Source: Rhodeus uyekii
Taxonomy: Eukaryota; Chordata; Actinopteri; Cypriniformes; Acheilognathidae
Direction of reading: 5' to 3'
DNA length: 64,000 nucleotides
NCBI GenBank assembly: GCA_037043235.1
Contig: JAWRVZ010000039.1
Coordinates: 2,497,001-2,561,000 of the forward strand
The notes beneath the pieces were generated by a model. That model did not search any database and was not told the origin of the DNA. It saw nothing but the letters and a program-made list of their open reading frames with translations. Below are positions 1 to 11,003 of the stretch, piece by piece. Both the position numbers and the translations under genes were made by a program. Within the stretch, counting starts at the first letter, position 1, and each line of letters opens with the position of its first letter.

Positions 1-1006
1 CATATAGATTATAATTGCCTCCGAAACTCATTAAATAAGTCAACCAGAATAAGTTAAACTCACTATGACTACTGAATGTGAAACCAGTTTTTTCTTTGGA
101 AATGATCAGTTTTGAGAGATTAACTGTGACTAACATGAAAATGCTTGATTTCAATCCATTCAAAGGAGTACAAGCAATTTAAACACTTGGCAGGGATAAT
201 TTGCTTTGCCTCCGATTCCCCTGCAGTGCAGAAATAAGTAGTTTTGGATATTGGCAGGGAGGAAACTATTCTTAAGCTTCCTGAGCAATAGTTCAATGCT
301 GGTGTTAACCTTTCCATCCTAGTTTTTTGGGAGTACAGTCACCCAGTAGCAGGTTTAGCAGAGCAGGCAATTTTCCCCTTTCAGTATGAACTCAATCATG
401 CTCTTAAACTCTATTTGTAGCACTGGAACAGGAGAATTAAGGACAGAAATCATTTTATATTAATCAAAATTGGCATTCAGTTCCTACAAAACTTGCCTGG
501 TCTTGGAGAAATCTGACAATATACCATATATCAAGATTGTCCCATAATTCAGTGAGGCATTGAATTTGCATCGGATTATTTTATATTTCAAAAAAGTGAA
601 CAAGGATCAAGCACTCTCTGAGGAAAGGTTATCCCCATTTCAGAGCTGAAGTCCTGTAATTGCTTCAGTAAGGTATTATGAGATTAGATTCCATCTGAGG
701 ATGTGACCTTTGGTTCCATTAAACATTCAGCCAGTCACCTTGTGCTGAAGTACCTCTAATTAGACCAAAGTGCTCTAAAAATCTTCACACTGGATATCCT
801 AGCCCAAAATGTACACTCAGTTTGTTGCTAACCTGTGCACTTGAATGAATTACAAAAATCCCTTGTGTGTATAAGTTACAGTCATGTTTATGCAGACATA
901 AAAGGATACTGAAATGTTATACAGCTGTTTAAGAGGTCAAGCAGACTGCTCACCCTCTACTGGTAGATGTTGTAATTGCTTCTTTCTCCAATGACCCTTC
1001 AATATA
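1..1006. other. AT-rich intergenic sequence, nothing recognised
   Basis: I see no long open frame, RNA gene or paired terminal repeat here. The base composition is AT-rich, like the rest of the non-coding sequence. The stretch ends at the TA dinucleotide that flanks the next mobile element. Confidence 0.5.
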
Positions 1007-2293
1007 CAGTGATCCCTCATTTATCGCGGTTAATGTGGACTGGAACCCCCCGCGATAGGTGGAAATCCGCGAAGTAGGAATGCCACCCCTTGGAATTTCC
1101 GTATGTAACAGGGTTAAAAAGGAAAATGTTAAGTGTTATGGTTTTTAGCTAAATTAATTTGTTAAATGTGATTTATTAGACCTCTATTGGAGACAATTAG
1201 TAATTGATGGGTAATTTACCTTTAAGTGTGACGTCACGCCCCTTTTCCGTCAGAAAAAAGTTCTCACGGAGAGAGGGGTAGGTAAAATGTGCTCCAGCAA
1301 AAAGACACTATATTTGAAATATTACACGATTAATTTCACCCAGTAAATTGAGTATGAGTAATTGAATAAATTGAGTTTTCAATGATTGTGCAACTATTCT
1401 AGTTCGTTTATATGCTTGATCAAATTTGTCAAGTTTATACATTTAGTCTTCATGTGCGCAGTAGCATGGATGATGTCTTTTCAGTTTTTTTATGGGTGTA
1501 TCAAGTGTATGTTTTTGTTTTTGTAGATGTGTGTCAATTGTCCACTGTCTCCAGAGGAAATATATTTTTTGTGTTACAGAAATAAACACAACGCATGAAA
1601 CGCAGTTCCTTGTGTCCTTCTGGTGTTTCTGAGAGCAGTCGGATGAGGAGCGTTACACGTATATGTGTGTGTAAGTACCAGAATGTTTAAAATGTGTATA
1701 TTTATACTTTAAATATATTTTAATTAAATTATTTAATTATTAAACCTTAATATTATACATTTACTCTCTCTCTCTCTCTCATACGACATGTATTATGGTG
1801 CTCTACACTCATCAATGACAGTAGTATCTTGAGACTTGACTCCAGTAATGATGACGATGACAGACCTATGCGGTTCAATGAATGTGATGATGTGTGATGA
1901 TGATGATGGTGTTACTGCACTGGTATAATGAGGCCTTTAAATCAGTTTGGGAAGGACCTCATCGTCAGATATCGATGCTGGATCCGTCAACATTTGCTTC
2001 TGAGAGAGGCGAAGAGGCTCCCACTCCACTCGTGCTCTCATTTGTTGATCTTGCGCCGGGAACCAATCACGTGTCTTGTCTGAGTGCCCGTGGGTGTGTA
2101 CAAAGCCTCTGAGAGAGTTTCTCTCTTTGTCTGGCATCCTGGGAAACCGTTTCTCTCGCGTCACGATGAAGCAGCGCTGCTTTACGCAATATGGCGGTAT
2201 TATTGAATTTTTATTTTTCGATGACGATTTTTGAAAAATCCGCGTTGCACTGAGGTTGTGAAACTTGAACCGCGAAGTGGCGAGGGATTACTG
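1007..2293. mobile_element. Non-autonomous Tc1/mariner (Tigger/pogo-like) element
   Basis: The left end reads CAGTGATCCCTC and is followed shortly by CGCGGTT. The reverse complement of the right end reads CAGTAATCCCTC, also followed by CGCGGTT. The ends are therefore imperfect terminal inverted repeats. Both sides are bordered by TA (1005-1006 and 2294-2295), the mariner-superfamily target duplication. The interior of about 1.29 kb has no transposase-length frame, so it cannot move itself. It carries a TGACGTCA octamer near 1230 and a GC-richer stretch at 1960-2170 with a short open frame on each strand that I do not recognise. Assignment to Tigger/pogo rather than another mariner group is inference from the start of the repeat. 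Confidence 0.75.
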
Positions 2294-2412
2294 TAAATCA
2301 ATTTCTGATGAAGTACTAATTTTTGCAAGCAACATCCATTCATCTGCAGCAGCCTCGTCCAGAAGTATGCAATGGAGAGATAGCTTTCTCTAGGTATTGT
2401 AGACCTATTTTA

Positions 2413-2802
2413 AAGGGGTCATGACATGAGAATTTCAATTTGGCTTGATCTTTTGACATATAAAAGATCATTGTATCATTGAAACATCCTCCAAGTTTCA
2501 TAATTTAAAATATCCTCCTCATTATAAACACAACATTTATTAAAGCAAGCTCTAAAAATGTCTAGTTTGGATATTGTGGGATTTGGGATATCATTTTCAT
2601 ATGTCTTCCTCCAGAGCAAGACATCAACGAACCATTACACAATTTGCCTACACTGGATGTGAGTGTCAAAAGCAAACAGAACACATTATAGCATCACTAA
2701 TGCTGTATAGTTTACAGGTGCATGTTCATATGTATGTGTGCAAAAACTTTATTTACATTATAACTAAACCTCAAGGAACGTAAGTCCATGCCATGACCCC
2801 TT
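2413..2802. mobile_element. Short inverted-repeat element (MITE), AAAGGGGTCATG family
   Basis: The left end reads AAAGGGGTCATGACATG. The right end, reverse-complemented, reads AAGGGGTCATGGCATG. The roughly 390-bp unit has no coding capacity. A probable relative with similar ends lies at 58172-59004. Ends of the form TTAAAGGG suggest a TTAA-targeting superfamily, which is inference. Confidence 0.6.
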
Positions 2803-5100
2803 GACATAATAAACATAAAAAATTTCTTCATTCCACATCAACCCCTTTAAGTGCTTCTTGAACCCCAATGTTAAACAAGATCTTAACTGCCTGGCCTTTC
2901 TTCAACACAGCTGAGTTGATGCTTTCTGCCCTGCTCTTCACAGCCGTTCATTTCACTATTCAATAATTACTGGGTTCATTGAACTATGAAAAGTGTGATT
3001 CAACTCAACCAGCATTTGAGGCATACATCACAGCACAAAACTCCTCCATCTCCCTCCAAATTGCACAGGCAGGGACATTAAGTGTTGAACTCTCCCACAT
3101 TTCACAACGCTGAAGGTCATGGTGTTCCAGAACTCTGGCCTCTCGCTCCCGTCTGCCAGTATCCCACCGATCTGTTCTAAATGTGCATCATTCCTGCCAG
3201 ACTTCACCGATGAGTGTGAAAGCAGGTGGAGTACCAGTATCAGCATACTGGATGATCCCTCCTCCCCATTAATGTAAGAAAATACATTCAAGGTTCAAGG
3301 TTTATTTAATGAAAAGTCTTTACAATGTTCATTTTGCAGTATTGCTTTTAAATGTGGAAAAAACTCCAGGCAGCAATAGACAAGAAAGTTCCTGATCCCG
3401 AATAATTTTATAAATACCTCTTAAAGCACTTTGCCCATACAATTAATGAAAGCTCTGCTTGAATGTCTTGAAATTGTACGGAGCCCCATGGTGATGGGAA
3501 AAATATGAGATGGGAGAGAAAATTATATTTCAAAGTAGGAGTTTGAATCCATGGAGAATGGATCCATATGGTACATTTGAAAATTAATGTTTTTTGCAGA
3601 GTGCAAATGGTAAATCCTAAAGAGTATTTTTGGAGTACAGTGTTCTTATTGGTCAAAATATTTAGAAAAATATTCCCAGTATTCCTCAGGACAAGTGAAG
3701 ATTTATTTTTGGGAAAACATGCAATGTATGTATCTCACATGAGTAATATTTGAGTGTTGTTGTTTTTTCTTCCAAAATCAACCTTGAAAGTTTTCTCCTA
3801 TTCCGTCAAAAACTAAATTTCTATGTCAGCAGTTCTCCTGCTGACACACAAACCATTAAACGCTCTGTGGGGCGTTGACAAAGAGAGAAGTTAATGTATG
3901 GGAAGTGTTATTCAATGGAGCAATCTGTCTGATTTTTTATAAAAATGTATGACAACACCTGTCAGTCACCCTTAGCCAACGGTGGAGGGGAATAGTGAGT
4001 CACTCAGTTGTGAATTTTATAATGACATTCTAGGAGCTGTTTGAATTTCACATTGTGGCAGAGATAGAGTTTTCAGACTTACTCAGATAAATTGTCAATG
4101 GCATAGACATCACTTTGAGCCTGCTTTATCACACTCACTCCATTTGCATGCATTAATGTTCCTCTATCAATAGAAAAAAATGAGACATTCAGGTTGATCT
4201 AGATCTATCTTAAATGCTTTGTATTTTCTTGATGAGCCCATCCCCCGTCTTTGTTTTTCAAGTGCTTCGCTGCATTCATTCTTGCATATCAGTGAAAAGA
4301 AAGATAAGTCTCGTAAGTGTTTCCTCGGCACAGTTTTATCTAACTCTTACTTATCGTTTAGAAGCAGCAGGCTCACAGCCTTGACAGCACAGCACAGCTT
4401 AACAGGCTTAAAAAGGCAGATGCACGGTCAGAGCCAGATCACCACGTTCTGGGTCAAAGACCTGGATGTGATGAGGGAGATCTGGGATGCCTGGCAGATG
4501 CTCTCTTATCAAAAACCATCCTTAGCAAATTAATGCTGTTTAGTGTGGGATGAGAGAACATAATAAGGAATATGGAGGGGATTGGTTAATGAATAACATA
4601 TTATTGATTGATTGATCAGTTAAAGTTTTAGGGATTTTTGAGAAATGCATGTGCCAAAGAAAACACTACTTGTGTATTTTTGCATTCCACTGTGCTGCTT
4701 GTGCATTGGCTGTCTAGGTAAATATGCTCTATAGACAGATGTCTTTGACAGTTTTCTGCTTTTTAATGCAAAAGCATGTTCTGTTTCAATGTCTATACTG
4801 AAAAATATACTCATATTCTCAGTCATGCTGACAAAGTAAATTCAAGTTAAAGGACTTTTTCTTTTTGCCTTTAAAAAAATGTGAGATGAACGACAATGGA
4901 ATAAAAGAAAAATGCAAGGGCTAAAGATGCATTTTTAAAAGGTAAACTTTTAACATAAAGGTGCAATAAGTAATTTCTGAGAAACACTTATGATATTTGA
5001 AATCAACCCTAACAAACACACGCTTCCCTTCATTGCTCATGCATAGAGCAGAAACAAAGCAACCTCTGTGTCCTTTTCCAGGCCTTCACGTTTGGGTCTC
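2803..5100. other. Intergenic, no gene recognised
   Basis: Only short chance open frames are visible. A stretch near 4960-5060, beginning AAAGGTGCAATAAGTAATT, looks like the start of a dispersed repeat that continues into 5125-5215. Nothing else could be supported. Confidence 0.4.
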
Positions 5101-5124
5101 TCCAGCACTGGAAAGTATCTCTAA

Positions 5125-5215
5125 TATTAGCACAGGGTCCTAAAGCTCTTGCCTGATCATAACCCTTCTTTTTCCAATGATGTTCCTCTGAGCTTTTCTC
5201 TTTTGTAATGTCTCT
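5125..5215. repeat. Dispersed repeat segment, copy 1
   Basis: This segment contains TATTAGCACAGGGTCCTA, then CCTGATCATAACCC, then CCTCTGAGCTTTTCTC. The same ordered blocks recur at 25924-26012 with small differences, so both are copies of one interspersed family. It is probably part of a longer element that begins near 4960. Confidence 0.7.
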
Positions 5216-5318
5216 CTGCACACTCTCTTTCTACAGTTTTTCTTCAAATCTGTTGTCTGTGTGTGGCTACAATGTTACATATATAATATATAACGGTATA
5301 TATTTTCCAATTTAGGGT

Positions 5319-5321
<3 letters not shown>

Positions 5322-5373
<52 letters not shown>
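5322..5373. repeat. (AT)n microsatellite
   Basis: An uninterrupted run of alternating A and T of about 52 bp. The small open frame on the minus strand across it is an artefact of the repeat. Confidence 0.95.
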
Positions 5374-5375
<2 letters not shown>

Positions 5376-7150
5376 TTAGGTATGCATCAAAAGAATCCTT
5401 TAAAACATGTTGTATTACTGCATATTTAATATGGCACCAGTCAAAACACAATGAGCACAAGGGTGATGTTTTGGAGGATAAAAGTTGATGTTTCCATGTT
5501 GCTAGATCATTTAAAAATTCTGAAGGTAAATGTCATTTTTAATGAATTTCTTTTAGTCAAATCCATTATTAATCAAACTACCTTGATTCACATAAAAATA
5601 TAATATAAAATCCCCCAGCTATCAGATAGTCCTCACCAGCTAAATCTGTGAATGGAAATAGACAAGAAGAAAACAAAGAAATCAATTTTTTGCCTGCTTA
5701 ATTTTGCTTCTAATCTCATCCTTCTATCAGTGTGCCTATTTTATTCTGTTCTGTCGGCAGAATAATTAATTGACGAGTAAGATTTCCATTATATCAGCAT
5801 ATGTCTTCATCAAGTCTCTTCTTATAATCTCTTTCTTTGCAAATATACAGTAAGGATCTAAATTGCTCACTTAATGTAAATTAATGAACCCATGAACTGG
5901 ATGTGTGTAGTTAATATATAGCATCATTCATTAATATTGTATGGGATGTGTCCCAGATGTACTTACTGATGGAAATGGGTGACTCAGGATAATAGAGTCT
6001 AATGCCAAGAACTGCGAATGATGAAGCTGAAGTATGAGCGTTCATTATGATGAATAATTTCCTGCAATGATATATAGCAATCCTTCTGTTTAGCTAAATA
6101 CTGAAGGTCACCATGGCCCTGTCAGACCTCAACCTTGAGCGGACCAGTTTCTTAATGAAGATCTGTTTGGAGACTCAGCTAAAACATGCATTTACTGTAA
6201 GTCACCTTGGAACTACGGAATTATGTTTTACATACAATATGTCATTTATCTCTATTACACTGTCAAGAGTAAATTATTCCAGAATATTATTATAAAATAT
6301 TTGAGAGTGAAATAAGAATGATTTATTGCCACATCAGCTTATAAGAATTGAAAAGAACAGTGTACCGGTAGTAAACTAAAATCAATGTCAATCAAAACAG
6401 GCTTGTTCAGCAATGTTTGCAAAATCTATTTAATGCTTGTGATGGCTAGAAGAGTTCACCCCAAAATTAATATTCTATTTACACTTTACGTTTATTTTTT
6501 CAGTGGAGCATATTTAAAAGAATATCCAGACAATTAAAAAAAATCAATATAAAAATGAATGAGGACTTTTTATAAATCATAAAAACAACAAAATGAATTG
6601 AAATTAAAATTAAAATTAGGTTGTTATTATTATTATATTCATTATAGATTTAAATATATTAATATATTTTTGTATTAAATATATTTAGATAGTGCTATTA
6701 ATTGATTAATATGAATATTGACTATTTGATAAACCTATTTGATTTGGAACGACGTTAGAAACATGATCACTTGTTATGCTTGAGCCCTTGTTGTTCACTT
6801 CAACATTAAATGAGTTAGACACTTGGGGTTATACGTGGGACCCCCAAACTCCACTGACGTATTCAGAAAAGGCCACAGAAGTTGCTGGCCACTCCCCCAG
6901 GCGTAAAAGGAGGCCGCCGTGCTCCACACGTTCAGCTTTGTTCTCCACAATCAAAACATTGCGTCTCTATTTGATGAGAAGTGAATCCATTCATCTCATC
7001 TGCTGCAGGATTCAAAAAGCATATTTCAGCAGTCTCTCTCTCATGACGGCACAGATAAGTGCAATGAGTTCCCCTGAGTGCTTCAGCGGCAATATAAGAG
7101 AGACAGTTGCGTTTATAATAAAGAGCAAATTCCTCTAAAAGAGCTTTGTG
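5374..7150. other. AT-rich intergenic, nothing recognised
   Basis: I see only short chance frames. The segment 6780-7140 is less AT-rich and has short frames on both strands with no recognised motif. It abuts the DIRS-like relic and could be its decayed upstream part. Confidence 0.35.
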
Positions 7151-8170
7151 GTGGATCAAGTCTTTTTAAAGATCTTGCTGGATGTGGACGATGCCTCTCT
7201 CCCTTGAACGGCCACGAGTGTTAACTTCAGTGTTTGGGCCGTGCTCACGCTGAGATAGCGTTTGTGGATGGCTCATGTGCTCACATGGGAATGTTGCGAT
7301 TATGACTCTCGTACTTTTACTAAAGGCAAAGAGTCACCTCAGCCACTTCACATACTTGGTCCTTCTACCTCTGATTATGAGGTCTTAGTAGCAAGTGCTC
7401 GGGATGATCTAGGGTTCCATTGGGACAATCCCTTCAGGCTTCCCGTTCCTCAGTACACCTGTGTTCCTCAGCTGAGGGTGACCTTAATATCTTATTCGGA
7501 GGGTAGGGTTATTCCTTCCGATGTGGAGGACTCGGCTGGGCTTCAACCCTTGGCTGTGTTGACCCAGTTTGAGGCTGACACCAATTTAGCATCCATGCTT
7601 GTCCAGTCGGCCACGCGCATTGGGCTAAAGTGGACTCCTCCGCCATGCCCCGAACGCTCCTGGTTGGACGATCGGTGCCTCTGCCCCAGTTCCATTTGGT
7701 CAGGAGCTTACAAAAAAAGGTGGAAGGCACCTTTTCTGACCAGTCACGATTCACTGGCTCCACTCTCACTACCCTTGACGGTGGGGTGGCAGCTTGTGTA
7801 GTCCTGACCCAGAGATAATGCAGGAACTGTGTTCGGCAACCGACTACGCCTATCAGGCTGCAAAGGTTATGGCGCAGACTCTGGGTCGGGCGATGTCCAC
7901 ATGGGTGGTCCTGTAGCTAAATCTTGTGGAGATGTAGGATGCTGAGAAAGTGCGCTTTCTTGACACCCCCAGTTTTCAGCAGTGAAAAAGCAGGTGAACA
8001 CCATTAAACATATCCTGCCTTGGCACGGTTCTGCTTCCAGGGAAGCTAGACCTCCAAAGTCTCAGGCCCTGTCTGCTCGTCGTCGATGTCGGCCTCCTGC
8101 GAAGACTGCACCGGCAGCCAGACCACAGCAGTCCTCACGGAGACCCTACAGCTGAAGTGATATCTTCCAA
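7150..8170 (+). pseudogene. Decayed gag-like ORF of a DIRS-type retrotransposon
   Basis: The translation is broken by stops and frame changes, but stretches can be matched to the gag-like ORF of the intact element at 10.75-15.9 kb. Around 7840-7990 the relic gives QAAKVMAQTLGRAMSTWVV, a short gap, LNL, then KVRFLDTP. The intact ORF1 has the same order: TRETAYSVGRSMAALV, LNLSSI, then KFVLLDAPLSP. The tail at 8085-8155 is Arg/Pro/Gln-rich like the ORF1 C-terminus. No RT, recombinase or flanking inverted repeats were found, so this is a truncated, diverged copy of another lineage. It is older than the neighbouring element. Confidence 0.6.
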
Positions 8171-10228
8171 GAGGTCAGGAGGTTCCCCTGAAGTAGGGAA
8201 ACCTGAGGTCATTGACCTTGGGCTTTGGAATGTTGCGAGTTAGCGTAGCTGAATCTGCTTGTGGCAAGTGATTGCTTACCTGCATCTGTACTGCCAAAGT
8301 CTTGTGACACAGTTCAGTCGCTGTGGCATTTCGTACCTTTTTACCACACCCCATGATGCTTTGCAAGAACTATTGGTGTAACTTCCGTAAAACCCTAAAC
8401 AGTCAGCAAAAGATTCACTCTATGAATCCAATAAGTAGTTTAAAAAATATTGAGACATTATAACAGACATGACATTATTCTACTCACCCTTCAACCATCA
8501 TTAAAAACGACATTAAAAGTGTAAAAGCATTAACAAATTACTACAACAGACCATGAATGTCCCTCCAATTATTTTTTACATTTAAATATTGTTAAATATG
8601 ACTGTAGTAATATAGTAATATATGTCTGTATTATGTAACATACGTTGCCTTAATCAAAAATATTTTTGACAGACAACTAATATTGTAAACACTGGTAATA
8701 GAGAGTACACGTGAAAAGAAGAGACAATTAGGCTACATTTTATAATGTTTTATTGACAAAGTTTGGGAGGAACACCCCCCAATTCATATATACACAGCTG
8801 ACTCAACTATGTTCCTCGACAGTTTTCAGTATCTCTCCGGCACCTGAACTCACTCTTCATGGCTGGTTCCTTTCAAAGCCAGGGATACCGGGGGAGTATT
8901 CTGGGTTTGGGCCAAAATATAGAGCAATATCCTCGGACAGTAGGCCAAATACACATAATCTGATTATTTGTAAGTGTGAACTCGTGAAAAAGCGTCCTGA
9001 AAAGAGAAAGATTCTTGTTATACCATGTCACATTAAAATACCAAGTGCTATATTATTCTCTTTAAGTCTGTTATGATCGTAACAGAGATTAGGATTTTTT
9101 ATGTTTATATGTTCTTTTGTAAATGTATACATTTATGTTATAATTTCTTTATTTAAAAACATTAATTGTATTTATTATTATTATTGATATTAATAATATT
9201 ACTTTATGGTGGAAAGGGTTAATGTGGGAGGGGAAAATAAATGTTGCAATTGTGTGGCGCTCTTTGTTAATGCTTTGGAAAAGAAATAATATATAATCGA
9301 TATAAATATTTAAATATACAAAATATGTGATAAATTTGATTTATTTAAAGGGCTTTTTCTGGTGTGATGTTAGGTCCAGAGTTGACTGGACCGGATAATA
9401 CTGCTTTAAAGTTCCATTCATAGATAAACTAGACGGTGAGTTTGCTCAAAGACAGGTGGGGAAAGCAATCATGCTTCAGTGCACCTTTTACAAAGATGCC
9501 TTAGCCAAAGCTCATTGCATCAACCTTCCAGATAGGCTGCTCTCAAATTCTGCATGTGTCATTGTCAAGTCTTCACATCCACCAAGTCAGAAAAATAAAC
9601 TTTTCTGCCATCTGTTCTCTAAGAACTTTAGCCTCATGCAGCCAGACTCCCTTCTCACAGCTTTTCATCTTCCAGAACATACAGAATCAACACAAGTCTG
9701 CAAATTAAAGGGTTCTTTTCATAGCACTCGCTGGCCGTCAACAGTTCAAAATCATATTTCATAGCAGCTGCTACGAAAGTTGCTGTGATTTGTTTTGCAT
9801 TCAATACAAGTCTGCTCATCAGCAGGAGTTAATAGAGGCCACCCTGTCTGAGTTGGGTTATAATGTGGCACTCTACCCACAATTTGCTGGAACCCAAGGT
9901 CAGTTATTTAAATAGATAAGTTTTTATTGTCATGATACATCCCTTAAAATGAAGGAAATGTTCCTGATCGCACTGTACTGTAATCTCCTGAGGGAAGCAA
10001 GTCGTTTGGGTAAAATAAGGCCGTCTCTCACATACTTTAGGACATTAGTCTCTGAAAGTTTCAGGACTTAGTGTTGAGCATGGTGATTTATCATCATTGT
10101 GGAATGCCATTTTCAGATCTGAGTCCCCAAAACAATCCATTGGAAAGTTTTTAAACAAGATGACCTTTAAAATATTAGCCCGTTATATTTGTGATTGAGC
10201 TCAGCACATCCAGGTGACTTTTTTTTAT
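8171..10228. other. Intergenic, no gene recognised
   Basis: An open frame at 8753-9076 (+, 107 codons) has no recognised motif and lies in repeat-like sequence, so I do not call it a gene. The rest is AT-rich. Confidence 0.35.
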
Positions 10229-10262
10229 AAATGTACTCTATTATATATAATAGAGTACATTT
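10229..10262. repeat. Perfect 34-bp palindrome
   Basis: Each 17-base half-arm reads AAATGTACTCTATTATA from its outer end, and the two arms meet without a spacer. Symmetry breaks immediately outside (10228 and 10263 do not pair). It could extrude as a cruciform or be the collapsed remains of an inverted-repeat transposon. Confidence 0.9.
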
Positions 10263-10752
10263 TTACATTATATATATCAACATCAAAACCAACCACCACA
10301 AAAAGCAATCAATCATAATCTAATGTTTATTCTTGACAGTGCCAGGTAAATCGCTTCTAGTCACTTCTGTTATGTATATTAACTGTCATCCAATGACAGT
10401 TATTATGAGAATTTAAAAAGATTGCTGCTCTTATGTTGTTACAAATCTGTATTACTGTATTAAGTTATTTTGAAAAATGTCTGAGCTGCTCTATTGCATA
10501 AAATGAAAGTGGATAGGGATGAGGGGCAAGCTTAAACACACACACACACACGTCACATAAAAGTACCGGGGAAATATTATTCAGTTTAAACCGACCGGGT
10601 AAGTAAATGTTTACAATATTCTCCACATTTTTCAGTGAACTATTCCTTTAACTCATATAGAAACTTCTTGCACTTTGTCCTTTTTACAAACTTCCTTTCA
10701 TTTACAACATGAATTTATGCATAGAGTTCCAAGTAAGTCAATCAAAAGAAGG

Positions 10753-10931
10753 GTTCCCTTTCAGGGAACTCGAGCTGTGTCGAAGCACTAGGGGAAATAG
10801 CCTTGCGTGAGTCACGTGAAGATCTATGCAACCAATGAGAAGCGAACGCGTGTGAATGCGTCACTGCCGGCCGCAGCCGGTGACGTCATGAGGAAGAGCA
10901 TAAAGCGCGTCTGAAACCGGGGCGCGTCAGC
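10753..10931 (+). repeat. Left inverted terminal repeat of the DIRS element
   Basis: The outer 22 bp (10753-10774) are specific to the left end. From 10775 to 10931 the sequence matches the right repeat base for base in inverted orientation. It contains TCACGTGA (10812), CCAAT (10832), TGACGTCA (10881) and CATAAA (about 10899) in promoter-like order before ORF1. Confidence 0.92.
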
Positions 10932-11003
10932 TCTGAATGCCTTCAGCGTGCTGTGTCTGTGCGAGAGTGGTTTTTGAGACTTGATAGCTTAAAAAATCAA
11001 AGA

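Noticed and set aside
7262..7801. 179-codon open frame as an independent gene
   Set aside because: It is part of the decayed DIRS gag relic. Similarity continues in other frames beyond both ends.
8753..9076. 107-codon open frame
   Set aside because: It has no motif, splice context or codon pattern to support it, and it lies in repeat-like sequence.
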